Positions 1-8,345 of a stretch of DNA of 64,000 bases are shown piece after piece. The stretch comes from Chitinophagaceae bacterium (lineage in GTDB: Bacteria; Bacteroidota; Bacteroidia; Chitinophagales; Chitinophagaceae). Where the stretch lies: positions 1-64,000 of the forward strand of contig JAEUVO010000082.1 in assembly GCA_016786885.1 (NCBI GenBank). The letters are read 5' to 3'. How positions within the stretch are numbered: the stretch's first letter is position 1; every line of letters starts with the position of its first letter. Position numbers and translations under genes: made by a program. The notes below the pieces were generated by a model. It was not told the DNA's origin. It searched no databases and saw nothing but the letters and a program-made list of their open reading frames with translations.

Positions 1-670
1 TACCCCTGTCAATATTATTGTCTTTTGTAAAAGTTGCGGCAGCACGGGCAGCCCAGAAATCCTCATCACTTTTATCGGGTTCTTTGTCCTTATATATTGT
101 TACCAGGTTATCTACCAGTGGTTTTAATATCCTGTTCACTTCCGACTGCGGCATTTCCATTACATACTTATATAAGCCTGCATAACCAGATTGATTGAAT
201 ACCGGTAACAGTTCTCTTAATTCAACCACATTAAGTAACGTATACACCAGTTCTTCCGGTGGCTTGAAACCATGGAGCAACCAGAAATCATCAAGTGCCA
301 CCAGCATTTCCGGTTTATGGTTATCATCCTTATAATTGCGGTAGGGTGCATCCAATGGAATACCTTCTGTATTTTCCCTGGCAAATTCAATTTCTGCTGC
401 TTGCTTGGATGGATGTGCCTGTATGGACAACATTTCTTTCACTTCCTGTGCCTTAAACAAATATGGCAGGTTGCCACATAATGCTGTTAATAGCTCTGTT
501 TTATCAGTCGCTGTTTCCACAATCGATATACCAAGCGGATGGGTGCCCATCCAGTATTCAGCATAAGGTTTATTTTCACTATTGTCTTCCTGTAATAAGA
601 AAGGAATAAAAGTTGTACCTCCCCAGTCGTAATGTTTAACTACTCCTTTCAATGGATAAATGCCGGTCAT
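1..670 (-). CDS. manA: Mannose-6-phosphate isomerase, class I (3' end beyond window)
   Basis: Interconverts mannose 6-phosphate and fructose 6-phosphate in the cytoplasm, linking glycolysis to GDP-mannose and surface sugar synthesis. My reverse-strand reading from the ATG at 668-670 gives MTGIYPLKGVVKHYDWGG, then ENKPYAEYWMGTHP, then LSIQAHPSK, then DDNHKPEMLVALDDFWLLHG. The Gln and His of QAHP and the Glu of HKPEM match the zinc ligands of type I phosphomannose isomerases. About 223 codons are visible; the gene is open at window position 1, so its C-terminal part is missing here. It is divergent from the yraN-like gene, with only 34 bp between the start codons, so promoters must be very compact or overlap. 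The family call is safe. Confidence 0.93.
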   Translation of the reverse strand, partial: MTGIYPLKGVVKHYDWGGTTFIPFLLQEDNSENKPYAEYWMGTHPLGISIVETATDKTELLTALCGNLPYLFKAQEVKEMLSIQAHPSKQAAEIEFARENTEGIPLDAPYRNYKDDNHKPEMLVALDDFWLLHGFKPPEELVYTLLNVVELRELLPVFNQSGYAGLYKYVMEMPQSEVNRILKPLVDNLVTIYKDKEPDKSDEDFWAARAAATFTKDNNIDRG

Positions 671-704
671 AAAACTTTATTTAACTTGGAGGTAAAGATA
701 CTAC

Positions 705-1061
705 ATGGCCTTGCATAATGAACTGGGAAAAGAAGGAGAAGAAATGGCAGCAAAATGGCTGATCACAAAAGGATATACAATCTTACAACGTAACTGGCGG
801 CATTCTTATCATGAACTGGATATTGTAGCCAGCAAAGGAAAATTTCTGCATTTCGTAGAAGTGAAAGCAAGGAAAGCATCTCCCTTCGGCAACCCGGAAG
901 ACAGCGTGACAAAAAAGAAATTCAAGAACCTGCAGAAAGCTGCCGATGAATACTTATTCCTGAACCCCGGTCACAAATGGATACAGTATGATATTCTTTC
1001 CATCACTTTACATAGCAATGGTGAAACAGAATATTTTTTGATCGAAGATGTGTTCTTGTAG
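705..1061 (+). CDS. YraN/UPF0102 family endonuclease-like protein
   Basis: Small (118 aa) cytoplasmic protein of the YraN (UPF0102) family, which has a restriction-endonuclease-like fold and a poorly defined role, possibly in Holliday-junction or DNA metabolism. Visible features are the N-terminal GKEGEEMAAKWL segment, then the HELDIVA and FVEVKAR motifs that carry the acidic and lysine residues of a PD-(D/E)XK-type site. The length is normal for the family. The start is supported by a good purine-rich ribosome site (GGAGG) about 11 nt upstream of the ATG. It is divergent from manA. Nothing unusual is seen. Confidence 0.9.
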   Translation: MALHNELGKEGEEMAAKWLITKGYTILQRNWRHSYHELDIVASKGKFLHFVEVKARKASPFGNPEDSVTKKKFKNLQKAADEYLFLNPGHKWIQYDILSITLHSNGETEYFLIEDVFL

Positions 1062-1099
1062 AAATAAGCACCTTATACAAACTATAAACCCCAAACTAC

Positions 1100-1609
1100 T
1101 CATACTATTCTTTCCATCATCTTCTCTACCAGCTTGTATGTAGCCGGGCAATACTCGACATTCTGTTTATGGATATGCACAAAGTCTTTGAATTTCTTGG
1201 ACAGATGCGGGAAACCGGCACAATCAGCAGGGCGAACCTCATAAATACTACACTTATTATCCTTGAGGTTTAAGAACTGGCAGGGTTCAGTTTTATTCAG
1301 CCAGTCACGGTCACCGCCCCTTTCTCTTTTTAACCACTTTGTTTGAAATTCAACTAATGTCATATTCAGGTGGGCCGATATTCTTTTCATATCACGGTCC
1401 GTAAAGGTTGGTGTCATGGTCTTGCAACAGTTGGCACAGGTAAGGCAATCTGTCTCCTGCCACACTTCCTTTTCTAATGCAGCAATCTTTTTATCAAGGC
1501 CGGTTGGTGCTTCTTTTTCCAGCTTTGTAAGATACCGGCGCATGCTGGTTTTCTGGTGATGGGCCTTTTGCTTAAACGAACGAAGATTAATGGGTTGCAT
1601 TTTAGTCAT
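1100..1609 (-). CDS. YkgJ-family cysteine cluster protein
   Basis: 169-aa protein with the CxxCxxCC cluster (Cys55, 58, 61, 62, in the segment DCLTCANCC), followed by Cys residues in EPCQFLNLKDNKCSIYEVRP and the nearby DCAGFP. This arrangement defines the YkgJ / zinc-or-iron-chelating domain family (former UPF0153). The biochemical role of the family is not established; metal or Fe-S binding is inferred from the cysteines. The N-terminal 50 residues are basic and predicted helical. It stands alone on the minus strand, divergent from the lipoprotein gene beginning at 1704. Confidence 0.85.
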   Translation of the reverse strand: MTKMQPINLRSFKQKAHHQKTSMRRYLTKLEKEAPTGLDKKIAALEKEVWQETDCLTCANCCKTMTPTFTDRDMKRISAHLNMTLVEFQTKWLKRERGGDRDWLNKTEPCQFLNLKDNKCSIYEVRPADCAGFPHLSKKFKDFVHIHKQNVEYCPATYKLVEKMMERIV

Positions 1610-1680
1610 AGCCCGAAGATAATAATTGGGACTATATTATGAACGCCGAAAAGAATTTTCATGCTGCGGAAGCCAATGGT

Positions 1681-1688
1681 TATTTTTG
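1681..1688 (+). promoter_or_regulatory. Bacteroidota -7 promoter element (TATTTTTG)
   Basis: The octamer TATTTTTG matches the Bacteroidota -7 consensus TAnnTTTG and ends 15 bp before the lipoprotein ATG at 1704. No clear TTTG -33 partner is visible. It supports the internal start at 1704 or 1710 over the longer reading from 1626, whose first codons would lie upstream of this element. Confidence 0.5.
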
Positions 1689-1703
1689 CGATACATCAAA
1701 TCA

Positions 1704-2372
1704 ATGGATATGAAAACCTTTTTTTCTCTTGTTTCAGCGATGATACTGTTGACAGCAATATATTCTTGTAAATCTTCTTCCGGACCGGCAGCCCCAAAAA
1801 CATTCTGCGATACAGCCTGCCTGAAGGATACTATAAAATTCACAGGTGATCATGAGAAAAAACCGACTGTATTCATTACTGCCAAAAACTGTTTGCCCGA
1901 TAGCATCATCTGGAGCTATAAAGGAATGGCTGCTGACCGCAAAACCGGTTTTACCTATTTATTAGGAACTACAGTCAATATCAATAAAGATTATATCCGT
2001 TGCTTTTTTAAGGATAATGAACATGCCTGGTTGCTCTTTAATGATTGTGCAACCGGTCGTGGTTTCCAGATAAAATTGCCCTATGATAAAAGTGCCAATT
2101 TCAGTTTGAAGAGCAGCGGCATCAACAGCCTGGATCCGAAATTTTCTATTGCCCAGAACCTGGTAGTGAATACTGACAGGGGCAATATTTACGTGGAAGA
2201 TATGAGCACCGGTAAAAAGGCCATGATGACCTTTGGTCAGCCGTTGCCTATTGATTATGACGTACTGCATGACCATATCGACTCAGTGAATGTAACAAAC
2301 GACAGAATATGGGTGAAGATCCTCATTGACAAAAACTGGGTGGAAAAAGAAAAGAAAATTGTGCTGGAATAA
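1704..2372 (+). CDS. Putative lipoprotein of unknown function
   Basis: 222-aa protein beginning MDMKTFFSLVSAMILL, then a lipobox-like IYSC followed by KSSSG, so it is probably exported and lipid-anchored. The mature part is Cys-containing (CDTACLKD, KNCLPDS, FNDC) and rich in beta-strand-like sequence. I do not recognise a family. The frame is open from 1626, but I chose 1704 because it places a lipoprotein signal at the N-terminus and lies just after a TATTTTTG promoter element; ATG 1710 is the alternative. It precedes xerD on the same strand, separated by an AT-rich inverted repeat. Confidence 0.7.
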   Translation: MDMKTFFSLVSAMILLTAIYSCKSSSGPAAPKTFCDTACLKDTIKFTGDHEKKPTVFITAKNCLPDSIIWSYKGMAADRKTGFTYLLGTTVNINKDYIRCFFKDNEHAWLLFNDCATGRGFQIKLPYDKSANFSLKSSGINSLDPKFSIAQNLVVNTDRGNIYVEDMSTGKKAMMTFGQPLPIDYDVLHDHIDSVNVTNDRIWVKILIDKNWVEKEKKIVLE

Positions 2373-2376
2373 AATT

Positions 2377-2451
2377 GTTAATTAGTTAATTGGGAGTTGG
2401 TTAATCAGGAAGAATCTTCCGCAAAAAGGTTTCCCTAATTAACTCATTAAC
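2377..2451. repeat. AT-rich imperfect inverted repeat between lipoprotein gene and xerD
   Basis: The left arm 2377-2394 (GTTAATTAGTTAATTGGG) is matched by the right arm 2433-2451, which reads GTTAATGAGTTAATTAGGG on the other strand: one mismatch and one indel over 18-19 bp, with a loop of about 38 bp. The arms are built of short GTTAAT-type units spaced about 7-8 bp. It could act as a weak terminator or RNA hairpin between the two genes, or be a decayed repeat. Confidence 0.6.
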
Positions 2452-2471
2452 AAATAAACCAATTAACCACT

Positions 2472-3374
2472 ATGTGGGAGCCCTATAAAAAAGGATTCAA
2501 AGCCTACCTGCAATTAGAAAAATCTTTATCAGATAATTCTGTACAGGCTTACATAAGAGATATTGAGCACCTGACACAATTCCTGCTTGAAAAAAATAAC
2601 CTTATTAATCCCGGTGAACTCAGGTTGAGAGACCTGCAGCAATTCATCAAATGGATCACTGAACTGGGCATGACAGCCAGTTCACAGGCAAGGATCATAT
2701 CTGGCATCAAAGCTTTTTATAAATATTGCATCCTCGAAAATATCTGCCAGACCGATCCCACTACTCTACTCGAAGCTCCCAAACAAAAAAGGATTTTGCC
2801 GGATGTGCTGGGGTTTGAAGAAATAGAAAAGATGATAGCCCAAATAGACCTGAGCAAACCGGAAGGTGGCCGTAACAAAGCCATACTGGAAACTATGTAC
2901 AGCTGCGGCCTGCGTGTAAGTGAAGTGGTGAACCTGAAAATATCTCAGCTATATCCTGATCTTGGCTTTATAAGAGTAACCGGGAAAGGCGATAAAGAAA
3001 GACTGATACCTATCGGAAGCAGTGCTGTCAAGTATATTACTATCTACAAAAATCAGTTACGGATACATACTGTACCCCAGAAGGGAAATGAGGATATTTT
3101 GTTCCTAAATAAACGGGGAAGTAAATTATCAAGAGTAATGATCTTCTATATCATCAAAGAACTTGCATTGAAAGCTGGTATTAAAAAAACAGTATCCCCG
3201 CATACTTTCCGTCATTCATTTGCTACGCACCTGGTGGAAGGCGGCGCCGACCTGAGAGCAGTACAGGAAATGCTGGGGCATGCCAGTATTACCACTACAG
3301 AGATCTATACACATCTTGACAGAGAGTTCTTACGAAAGACACTGGAACAATTTCATCCGGGATTTAAAGGCTGA
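2472..3374 (+). CDS. xerD: Site-specific tyrosine recombinase XerD
   Basis: 300-aa tyrosine recombinase that with XerC resolves chromosome dimers at dif. It has an N-terminal SAM-like core-binding domain (about residues 5-90) and a C-terminal catalytic domain. The catalytic set is complete: Arg148 in YSCGLRVSEV, Lys172 in GKGDKER, His244 and Arg247 in HTFRHSF, His270 in LGHASI and nucleophile Tyr279 in EIYTHL. Length and motifs are those of housekeeping Xer proteins; it lacks the extra segment that marks integron integrases. Its TGA stop adjoins the stop of the convergent gene at 3375, the two forming TGATCA. XerC versus XerD assignment is by resemblance only. Confidence 0.92.
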   Translation: MWEPYKKGFKAYLQLEKSLSDNSVQAYIRDIEHLTQFLLEKNNLINPGELRLRDLQQFIKWITELGMTASSQARIISGIKAFYKYCILENICQTDPTTLLEAPKQKRILPDVLGFEEIEKMIAQIDLSKPEGGRNKAILETMYSCGLRVSEVVNLKISQLYPDLGFIRVTGKGDKERLIPIGSSAVKYITIYKNQLRIHTVPQKGNEDILFLNKRGSKLSRVMIFYIIKELALKAGIKKTVSPHTFRHSFATHLVEGGADLRAVQEMLGHASITTTEIYTHLDREFLRKTLEQFHPGFKG

Positions 3375-4043
3375 TCAGTCATTATAAGGATCCATAATAC
3401 CCTGACGTTTATGTCCTTGTTTGATTGTCAGTTGCTGCTTATTGAAGTATGTAGTTATTTCGTTTGAATAAATTATTCCTTCTTTACCCCTGCTTAATTT
3501 GTATCGCAATTTCGTTTTTCTGTTGCCATGGTATTTCGGTATATCAAATTCCCAATACTCATTGTTTCCGAGAAATACATGATGATAGCTGTTGCCGCAC
3601 CAACTGGACGGAAGGTACTCTATCAGCTGCCAGGTTCCGCCCCAATATACTTCAGCAGTTATATACAGCCGGCTGTCTGAGGCTTGTAAGGAAATGGTAT
3701 TGCCTGATTTATTAACGAGAAAAAGTTTATAGCCTTTGTACCCATCAGCAAAACTCGTATGCATAGTAGTGTCAACAAAAAGGGAAATCTCTTTAAGGTC
3801 ACCCAGTTGTGCTGTTTCATTCACCATCGTCTTTGGCTTATTACTACTCCCTCCAAAACCGCCCGGTGCCGTGGTATCCTCAATATTTGAACCGGCATAA
3901 AAGTATCCACGCAACATAAACTTAATGTTCAGTTCTTTCAACCCTACAGAGGCACTCGCAGTAGCTGATTGCTGGGAGTATCCTTTCCCTGAAAGAAAAA
4001 TGCACAAAACAATACTAAAGATGGTTACACTATACTGTTTCAT
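3375..4043 (-). CDS. Secreted protein of unknown function
   Basis: 222-aa protein with a clear signal peptide (MKQYSVTIFSIVLCIFLSG, then KGYSQ). The mature region is rich in aromatic and Gly/Asn residues and predicted beta strands (for example VYWGGTWQLIEYLPSSWCG, NNEYWEFDIPKYHG). I do not recognise the family. It follows the carboxypeptidase-like/T9SS gene at 4055 with an 11-bp gap, and that gene follows the plug/T9SS gene with a 9-bp gap, so the three probably form one operon read from about 6190 leftward. A role in the same envelope process is inferred from position only. Confidence 0.65.
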   Translation of the reverse strand: MKQYSVTIFSIVLCIFLSGKGYSQQSATASASVGLKELNIKFMLRGYFYAGSNIEDTTAPGGFGGSSNKPKTMVNETAQLGDLKEISLFVDTTMHTSFADGYKGYKLFLVNKSGNTISLQASDSRLYITAEVYWGGTWQLIEYLPSSWCGNSYHHVFLGNNEYWEFDIPKYHGNRKTKLRYKLSRGKEGIIYSNEITTYFNKQQLTIKQGHKRQGIMDPYND

Positions 4044-4054
4044 CAGGTTTTTAT

Positions 4055-5128
4055 TTACTGAACGATAATTTTCTCTGAATATTTTCTCCCGGTTTTCTTA
4101 TTCACCATTACCAGGAAGTAACTCCCCGCCGCAACAACAGGGATATCAATATTCAGCAGCCTTGCTTCTGCATCGATCCATATCTCCTGCTTGTGAACAG
4201 GCTGGCCGGCTTGATTAAATAACTGAAGAGTATAATATCCTTCTTCAGTTTGTTTCCATTCTATGGAAATGTTTGAACCGGCCGGAACAGGATTTGGATA
4301 CACTTTGAAGAATTTAAATGCGGTGTCTTTGAATAGTTGTGTGATCAATGGAATTGGTTTTTTTTCTTTCTTAGGTCTTTTAACAGATACATATCCGGCA
4401 ACAACTACTACCTCGGGATTCCCCATCGTAAGCCTGTTTAGACAGATTGATAATTCTTTTTCACCGCCAACAGTAGCTTCCCTGGTTTCAAATCCTACTC
4501 CTGAAACAATAAGTACATCTCCTTTCTTTGCCCGTAATCTGAATTTTCCATTTGCATCTGTAGTCACACCTGTCCGGTTGCCTTTTATGTTTACAGAGAT
4601 ACCAGGCAACGGCATACTTGTTTCATCCGTCACCGATCCATTTATTGTGCTGCTATTGTCAATAGGCTTGTTACCAACCTCCCCTTTCACGGAAGTAATA
4701 ATGGTATCTCCGGTAACTGGTTTGATGCAGGTTGGCAATACCATACCCAGTATCCTCATTTCATCCGTCACTCTCACTTTAGATGTATCCCGGGCAGGTA
4801 TTGGCGCAATTTTGCCCATCGTTTTTTGCGCTGATATTTTAGTTACGAAAAAAGCAGGTAAGGCGATCTGGAAAAAATACTTCAGCCATGGTATCCGCTT
4901 CTTTGGTATTTCAATTTCCCTGTCCAACTGGTCATTCATAAATCGGCCACATACCGAACCTGTCGATGGCTTTTTAAAGAACTGTGCTACCTCCCGGTCG
5001 CTCATGGTGGTGAAATCCATTACCTGCTTCTGGCAGGAGCCACAGAATTTTCCTTTTTCAACCGGGGTCATTTTATCCCAGTTTTCGTGGCAGGGTGTCG
5101 GGACGGTAAGCTGTATCTTCTTGCTCAT
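4055..5128 (-). CDS. Carboxypeptidase-like regulatory domain protein with T9SS type A sorting domain
   Basis: 357 aa. An N-terminal Cys-rich segment (CHENWDKMTPVEKGKFCGSC, then QKQVMDFTTMSD) of a type common in Bacteroidota membrane proteins is followed by one hydrophobic segment (about 80-100). Next comes a carboxypeptidase-D regulatory-like beta-sandwich (about 160-235, GSVTDETSMPLPGISVNIKG) ending in EVVVVAGYVSVK, which resembles the start of a SusC plug. The last about 80 residues (VYPNPVPAGSNISIEW to SEKIIVQ) form a T9SS type A sorting domain, implying export through the outer membrane. It is odd to find a Cys-rich, apparently membrane-anchored N-terminus and a T9SS C-terminus on one chain. 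Middle gene of a probable three-gene operon. Confidence 0.8.
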   Translation of the reverse strand: MSKKIQLTVPTPCHENWDKMTPVEKGKFCGSCQKQVMDFTTMSDREVAQFFKKPSTGSVCGRFMNDQLDREIEIPKKRIPWLKYFFQIALPAFFVTKISAQKTMGKIAPIPARDTSKVRVTDEMRILGMVLPTCIKPVTGDTIITSVKGEVGNKPIDNSSTINGSVTDETSMPLPGISVNIKGNRTGVTTDANGKFRLRAKKGDVLIVSGVGFETREATVGGEKELSICLNRLTMGNPEVVVVAGYVSVKRPKKEKKPIPLITQLFKDTAFKFFKVYPNPVPAGSNISIEWKQTEEGYYTLQLFNQAGQPVHKQEIWIDAEARLLNIDIPVVAAGSYFLVMVNKKTGRKYSEKIIVQ

Positions 5129-5137
5129 AAAAATGTT

Positions 5138-6184
5138 TTACTGAATAATTATTTTATCTGATGCAAGAATTTGCCCGTTTGCATAAGCCAACTGAATAAT
5201 ATAAACTCCGGCCGGCCAGCGGGAATCAATGTTTACACGAAACCGATTATTATTTTTTACTCCGCTGATTGATTCTGAAAATACCATCCTGCCATCCATG
5301 GTCAGAAATTTCACTATCAGCCTGTCTTCTGTACTGTTATTGATCTCAATGTTCACAACTCCTCCTTTCTGGACTGGGTTAGGGAACAATTTAATTACCG
5401 GTACTGTGCCGCTTTTAGTTACTATTGAATCAGGCCATGCTATTCTTGTATGGCAGATGCAATATAGTCCGCATCTATACCATGAAACAGATGAAGTAAG
5501 CACAACCTCGCTGCATGATTGTATATTTCTACTCAATAAAAATTGCTGTTCCTTGTTTTTATTGACTATTTCACCAGAAAAAGGCATGTACCCAACAGCT
5601 GAAATATTTACCTGGTAACTTACGAAAGGTTTAAGCTTATCAGTTACTACCATTCCACTGTCATTGGCTACGTACATCAAGGTTTCTTTCTTATCAGCTG
5701 ATATAAACGAAACGGTAGCCCCAGACACAGCTTCACCGTTTACAAAATCTTTAATAACAAACTTCCGGAGTTTTGAACCTTTTGTTGTAATGAGAATTAC
5801 GCCATGGTTTGCACGACAACCATAAATCGCCTGTGCAGCTGCATCTTTTAGCACCTCTATACTTTCAATATCACCAGGTTTTAAGTGAGTGAGGGCTTCA
5901 TTTTCAACAGGTATTCCATCCATGAAAAATAATGGCAGGTTGCCATAATCAATCGATCCCCCGCAACGAAGCCTTATTCTTTGATTTACTGTATCCTTTT
6001 TTGCAGCCTGAACATTCAAACCAGTAATCTTTCCTTTTACTCCTTCATCCAAAGGAACAGGTTTTCTGTCGGTCTTATTGGCGCCCCAACAATTCCCGGT
6101 TATAACAACTTTAGCAGTATCGTTAGTTTGTGCCAGGCAAAAAGATGAAATGCACAATAAAAAGAGTGTATATATTTTTCTCAT
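5138..6184 (-). CDS. TonB-dependent receptor plug-like domain with T9SS type A sorting domain, no barrel
   Basis: 348 aa with signal peptide MRKIYTLFLLCISSFCLA. Residues about 40-140 look like a TonB-receptor plug (GVKGKITGLNVQ; LRCGGSIDYGNLPLFFMDGI; GDIESIEVLKDAAAQAIYG; NHGVILITTK). These are the SusC signature segments, but no beta-barrel follows. Instead there is a carboxypeptidase-like sandwich (about 143-215), a Cys-containing stretch (CGLYCICHTR) and a type A T9SS sorting domain (LFPNPVQKGGVVNIEI to SDKIIIQ). A stand-alone plug exported by T9SS cannot be a transporter; ligand or partner binding at the surface is inference. First gene of the operon 6184 to 3375. Confidence 0.8.
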   Translation of the reverse strand: MRKIYTLFLLCISSFCLAQTNDTAKVVITGNCWGANKTDRKPVPLDEGVKGKITGLNVQAAKKDTVNQRIRLRCGGSIDYGNLPLFFMDGIPVENEALTHLKPGDIESIEVLKDAAAQAIYGCRANHGVILITTKGSKLRKFVIKDFVNGEAVSGATVSFISADKKETLMYVANDSGMVVTDKLKPFVSYQVNISAVGYMPFSGEIVNKNKEQQFLLSRNIQSCSEVVLTSSVSWYRCGLYCICHTRIAWPDSIVTKSGTVPVIKLFPNPVQKGGVVNIEINNSTEDRLIVKFLTMDGRMVFSESISGVKNNNRFRVNIDSRWPAGVYIIQLAYANGQILASDKIIIQ

Positions 6185-6239
6185 AAGCTTTATTTTTTCT
6201 CACACTCCATCAGGTTAAGTGTGACAGGTTTATTAAAAA

Positions 6240-6261
6240 GGGGCTGGTAGAAACCAGCCCC
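6240..6261 (-). terminator. Hairpin terminator downstream of the vWA gene
   Basis: GGGGCTGGT (6240-6248), a 4-nt loop, then ACCAGCCCC (6253-6261) form a perfect 9-bp stem. Read on the minus strand it is followed by a T-rich run (6233-6239), as expected for an intrinsic terminator of the gene ending at 6296. A weaker CACACT/AGTGTG repeat lies at 6201-6223. Confidence 0.8.
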
Positions 6262-6295
6262 GTATCACTAACCGGCTGTTAAATGATTAGTCATT

Positions 6296-8263
6296 TTATT
6301 TTCGCTTGCTGACCGGCATTGGTCCGCCTTCATCCGTATCAGCATCGTCTTTTGGTTCTGTTTTTCCTTTTGCAAGCATTTGTGCACTTTCCACCAGCCT
6401 GATAAATTCAGAACGGTATCCTTCCTCATCATTTCCTTTTGCCTTACGGGCCAGGCTGAGCACATCAGCATATGATGCATATGATTTGAATTCAGAATTG
6501 CGGAGCAGCATGCCAAACTGGGCTACCGATGCTGCAAACCGGAAATTATCTGAAGTTTTTGCAACCGGTACCTGCTTATCCTTTACAGGATGTTCGATCA
6601 GCTTGCTAACTTCTCCGTCAGGAGCTTTGTAACGAAACTTCACCGTTAATATCTCATCGGTATGTGAAGATTTGCTGAAAGGCGTCACATTTTTCTGGTA
6701 TTTCAATGAATCAACATTCTTAAGGAAGTTACTGTTTACTCCTATAGGTATCACTTCATACAGCGCTGTTACCGTATGACCACTGCCCAGTTCACCGGCA
6801 TCTTTCTTATCATCATTAAAATCTTCTTTGGCAAGCATCCTGTTCTCATAACCGATCAGGCGGTAGCCCTGCACTTTGGCGGGATTGAATTCGATCTGCA
6901 GTTTTACATCTTTAGCGATGGTAAATAGTGTGCCTCCAAATTCATTCACTAATACTTTCTTTGCTTCAGTGATTCCATCTATGTATGCATGGTTACCATT
7001 TCCTTTATCAGCCAGCTTTTGCATTTTAGCATCCTGGTAATTACCCATACCATATCCCAGCACTGTTAAGAATACACCACTTTTTCTTTCTTCTTCGATC
7101 ATTCTTTCCATCGCATCATCACTGCTCTCCCCCACATTAAAATCACCATCGGTACAAAGTATCACCCGGTTGTTACCTCCTTTTACAAAATATTCTTTAG
7201 CTGTTTTGTAAGCCAGCTTTATACCTGCTCCGCCGGCTGTAGAACCACCTGATTCTAACCGGTCAATGGCATCTTTAATTGTTGTTTTCTCTTCCCCGCT
7301 GGTAGGAGGCAATACCAACCCGGCTGCTCCCGCATACACCACCATGGCTACTTTATCTTCTTCCCGCAATTGATCCACCAGCAATTTCATAGATGCCTTA
7401 ACTAATGGAAGTTTATTAGCAGAACTCATAGAACCAGATACATCGATCAAAAAAACCAGGTTAGAAGCTGGTAAATTCTCTACAGGTATTTTCCTGCCCT
7501 GCAAGCCGATCAATACCAGTTTGTGTTCCTTATTCCACGGCGCATCAGATATCTCTGTGTTAATGTAAAAAGGGTCTTTGTTTTCCGGTTGGGGATATTC
7601 ATATTTAAAATAGTTGACCATTTCTTCAATACGTACTGCACCTGCCGGAGGCAACTGTCCATTGTTCAGAAAGCGGCGAACATTGCTGTAAGAAGCTGCA
7701 TCCACATCTATAGAGAACGTAGAGAGAGGGTTATCTGTTACTTTTAAAAATTTATTTTCTGCGATATGGTCATAGCCTTCTCTTTCGAATTCAGTTGCCT
7801 GTAAATCAAAATAACCACTCATATCTCCTGTCTGAACAGGTATCCCCCTGTTTGTGGTAACATATAATCCGGAAGCTTTACCCTGAATAGTTGAAATACT
7901 CGCAGTAACGTCTTTTTTTCTTGCCTGCCCATATCCGACTACCACCACTTCATTCATAGTAGTTGTAGTAGCTGCAGCAAGAGATACATCAATTTTTGAC
8001 CTGCCTTTTACTTTTACTTCTTTTGTTTCCATACCTATTGCTGAAAAAATCAATACATCATTAGAATTGGCTACCACAATTTTATATGTACCATCTGATT
8101 TGGAACTGGTACCCGACCGGGTTCCTTTTACCATCACTGAAGCGCCTATAACAGGACTGCCTTTATCATCAGTTATAGTTCCTGAAACAGTTATGGCTTT
8201 AATAGGCCGGAAGGCAAGCACCACCAGGATAACCGGCATTAAAAGAAGAAGTATTCGTTTCAT
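6296..8263 (-). CDS. von Willebrand factor type A protein with carboxypeptidase-like N-terminus (YfbK-type)
   Basis: 655 aa from ATG 8263; longer readings would overlap the divergent sigma-factor gene and lose the signal peptide (MKRILLLLMPVILVVLAFRP). Residues 24-100 are a carboxypeptidase-D regulatory-like sandwich (VSGTITDDKGSPVIGASVMV). NEVVVVGYGQARKKDV (104-119) is the sequence that opens a SusC plug, but no plug follows. A YfbK-type N-terminal region (FSIDVDAASYSNVRRFLN) leads into a vWA domain with an intact MIDAS motif DVSGSMS (274-280) and then a DUF3520-like C-terminal region. It is a secreted or periplasmic, metal-dependent protein-binding candidate. It is divergent from the sigma-factor gene and has its own hairpin terminator. 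Confidence 0.85.
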   Translation of the reverse strand: MKRILLLLMPVILVVLAFRPIKAITVSGTITDDKGSPVIGASVMVKGTRSGTSSKSDGTYKIVVANSNDVLIFSAIGMETKEVKVKGRSKIDVSLAAATTTTMNEVVVVGYGQARKKDVTASISTIQGKASGLYVTTNRGIPVQTGDMSGYFDLQATEFEREGYDHIAENKFLKVTDNPLSTFSIDVDAASYSNVRRFLNNGQLPPAGAVRIEEMVNYFKYEYPQPENKDPFYINTEISDAPWNKEHKLVLIGLQGRKIPVENLPASNLVFLIDVSGSMSSANKLPLVKASMKLLVDQLREEDKVAMVVYAGAAGLVLPPTSGEEKTTIKDAIDRLESGGSTAGGAGIKLAYKTAKEYFVKGGNNRVILCTDGDFNVGESSDDAMERMIEEERKSGVFLTVLGYGMGNYQDAKMQKLADKGNGNHAYIDGITEAKKVLVNEFGGTLFTIAKDVKLQIEFNPAKVQGYRLIGYENRMLAKEDFNDDKKDAGELGSGHTVTALYEVIPIGVNSNFLKNVDSLKYQKNVTPFSKSSHTDEILTVKFRYKAPDGEVSKLIEHPVKDKQVPVAKTSDNFRFAASVAQFGMLLRNSEFKSYASYADVLSLARKAKGNDEEGYRSEFIRLVESAQMLAKGKTEPKDDADTDEGGPMPVSKRK

Positions 8264-8345
8264 AAAAGTATTTTCATACCCTGATGCCGGTATTTTAGCA
8301 ATTGCATAAAAGGGTATAAAAATTTTATTCGCTAATTTTAAGGCG

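Noticed and set aside
2472..3374. XerD as the integrase of the cassette array
   Set aside because: It has the length and motifs of housekeeping Xer recombinases, lies about 20 kb from the array and shows no integron-integrase insert.
4263..5144. Plus-strand ORF of 293 codons
   Set aside because: It lies wholly opposite the carboxypeptidase-like/T9SS gene, whose domains are recognisable; the opposite reading has no family features.
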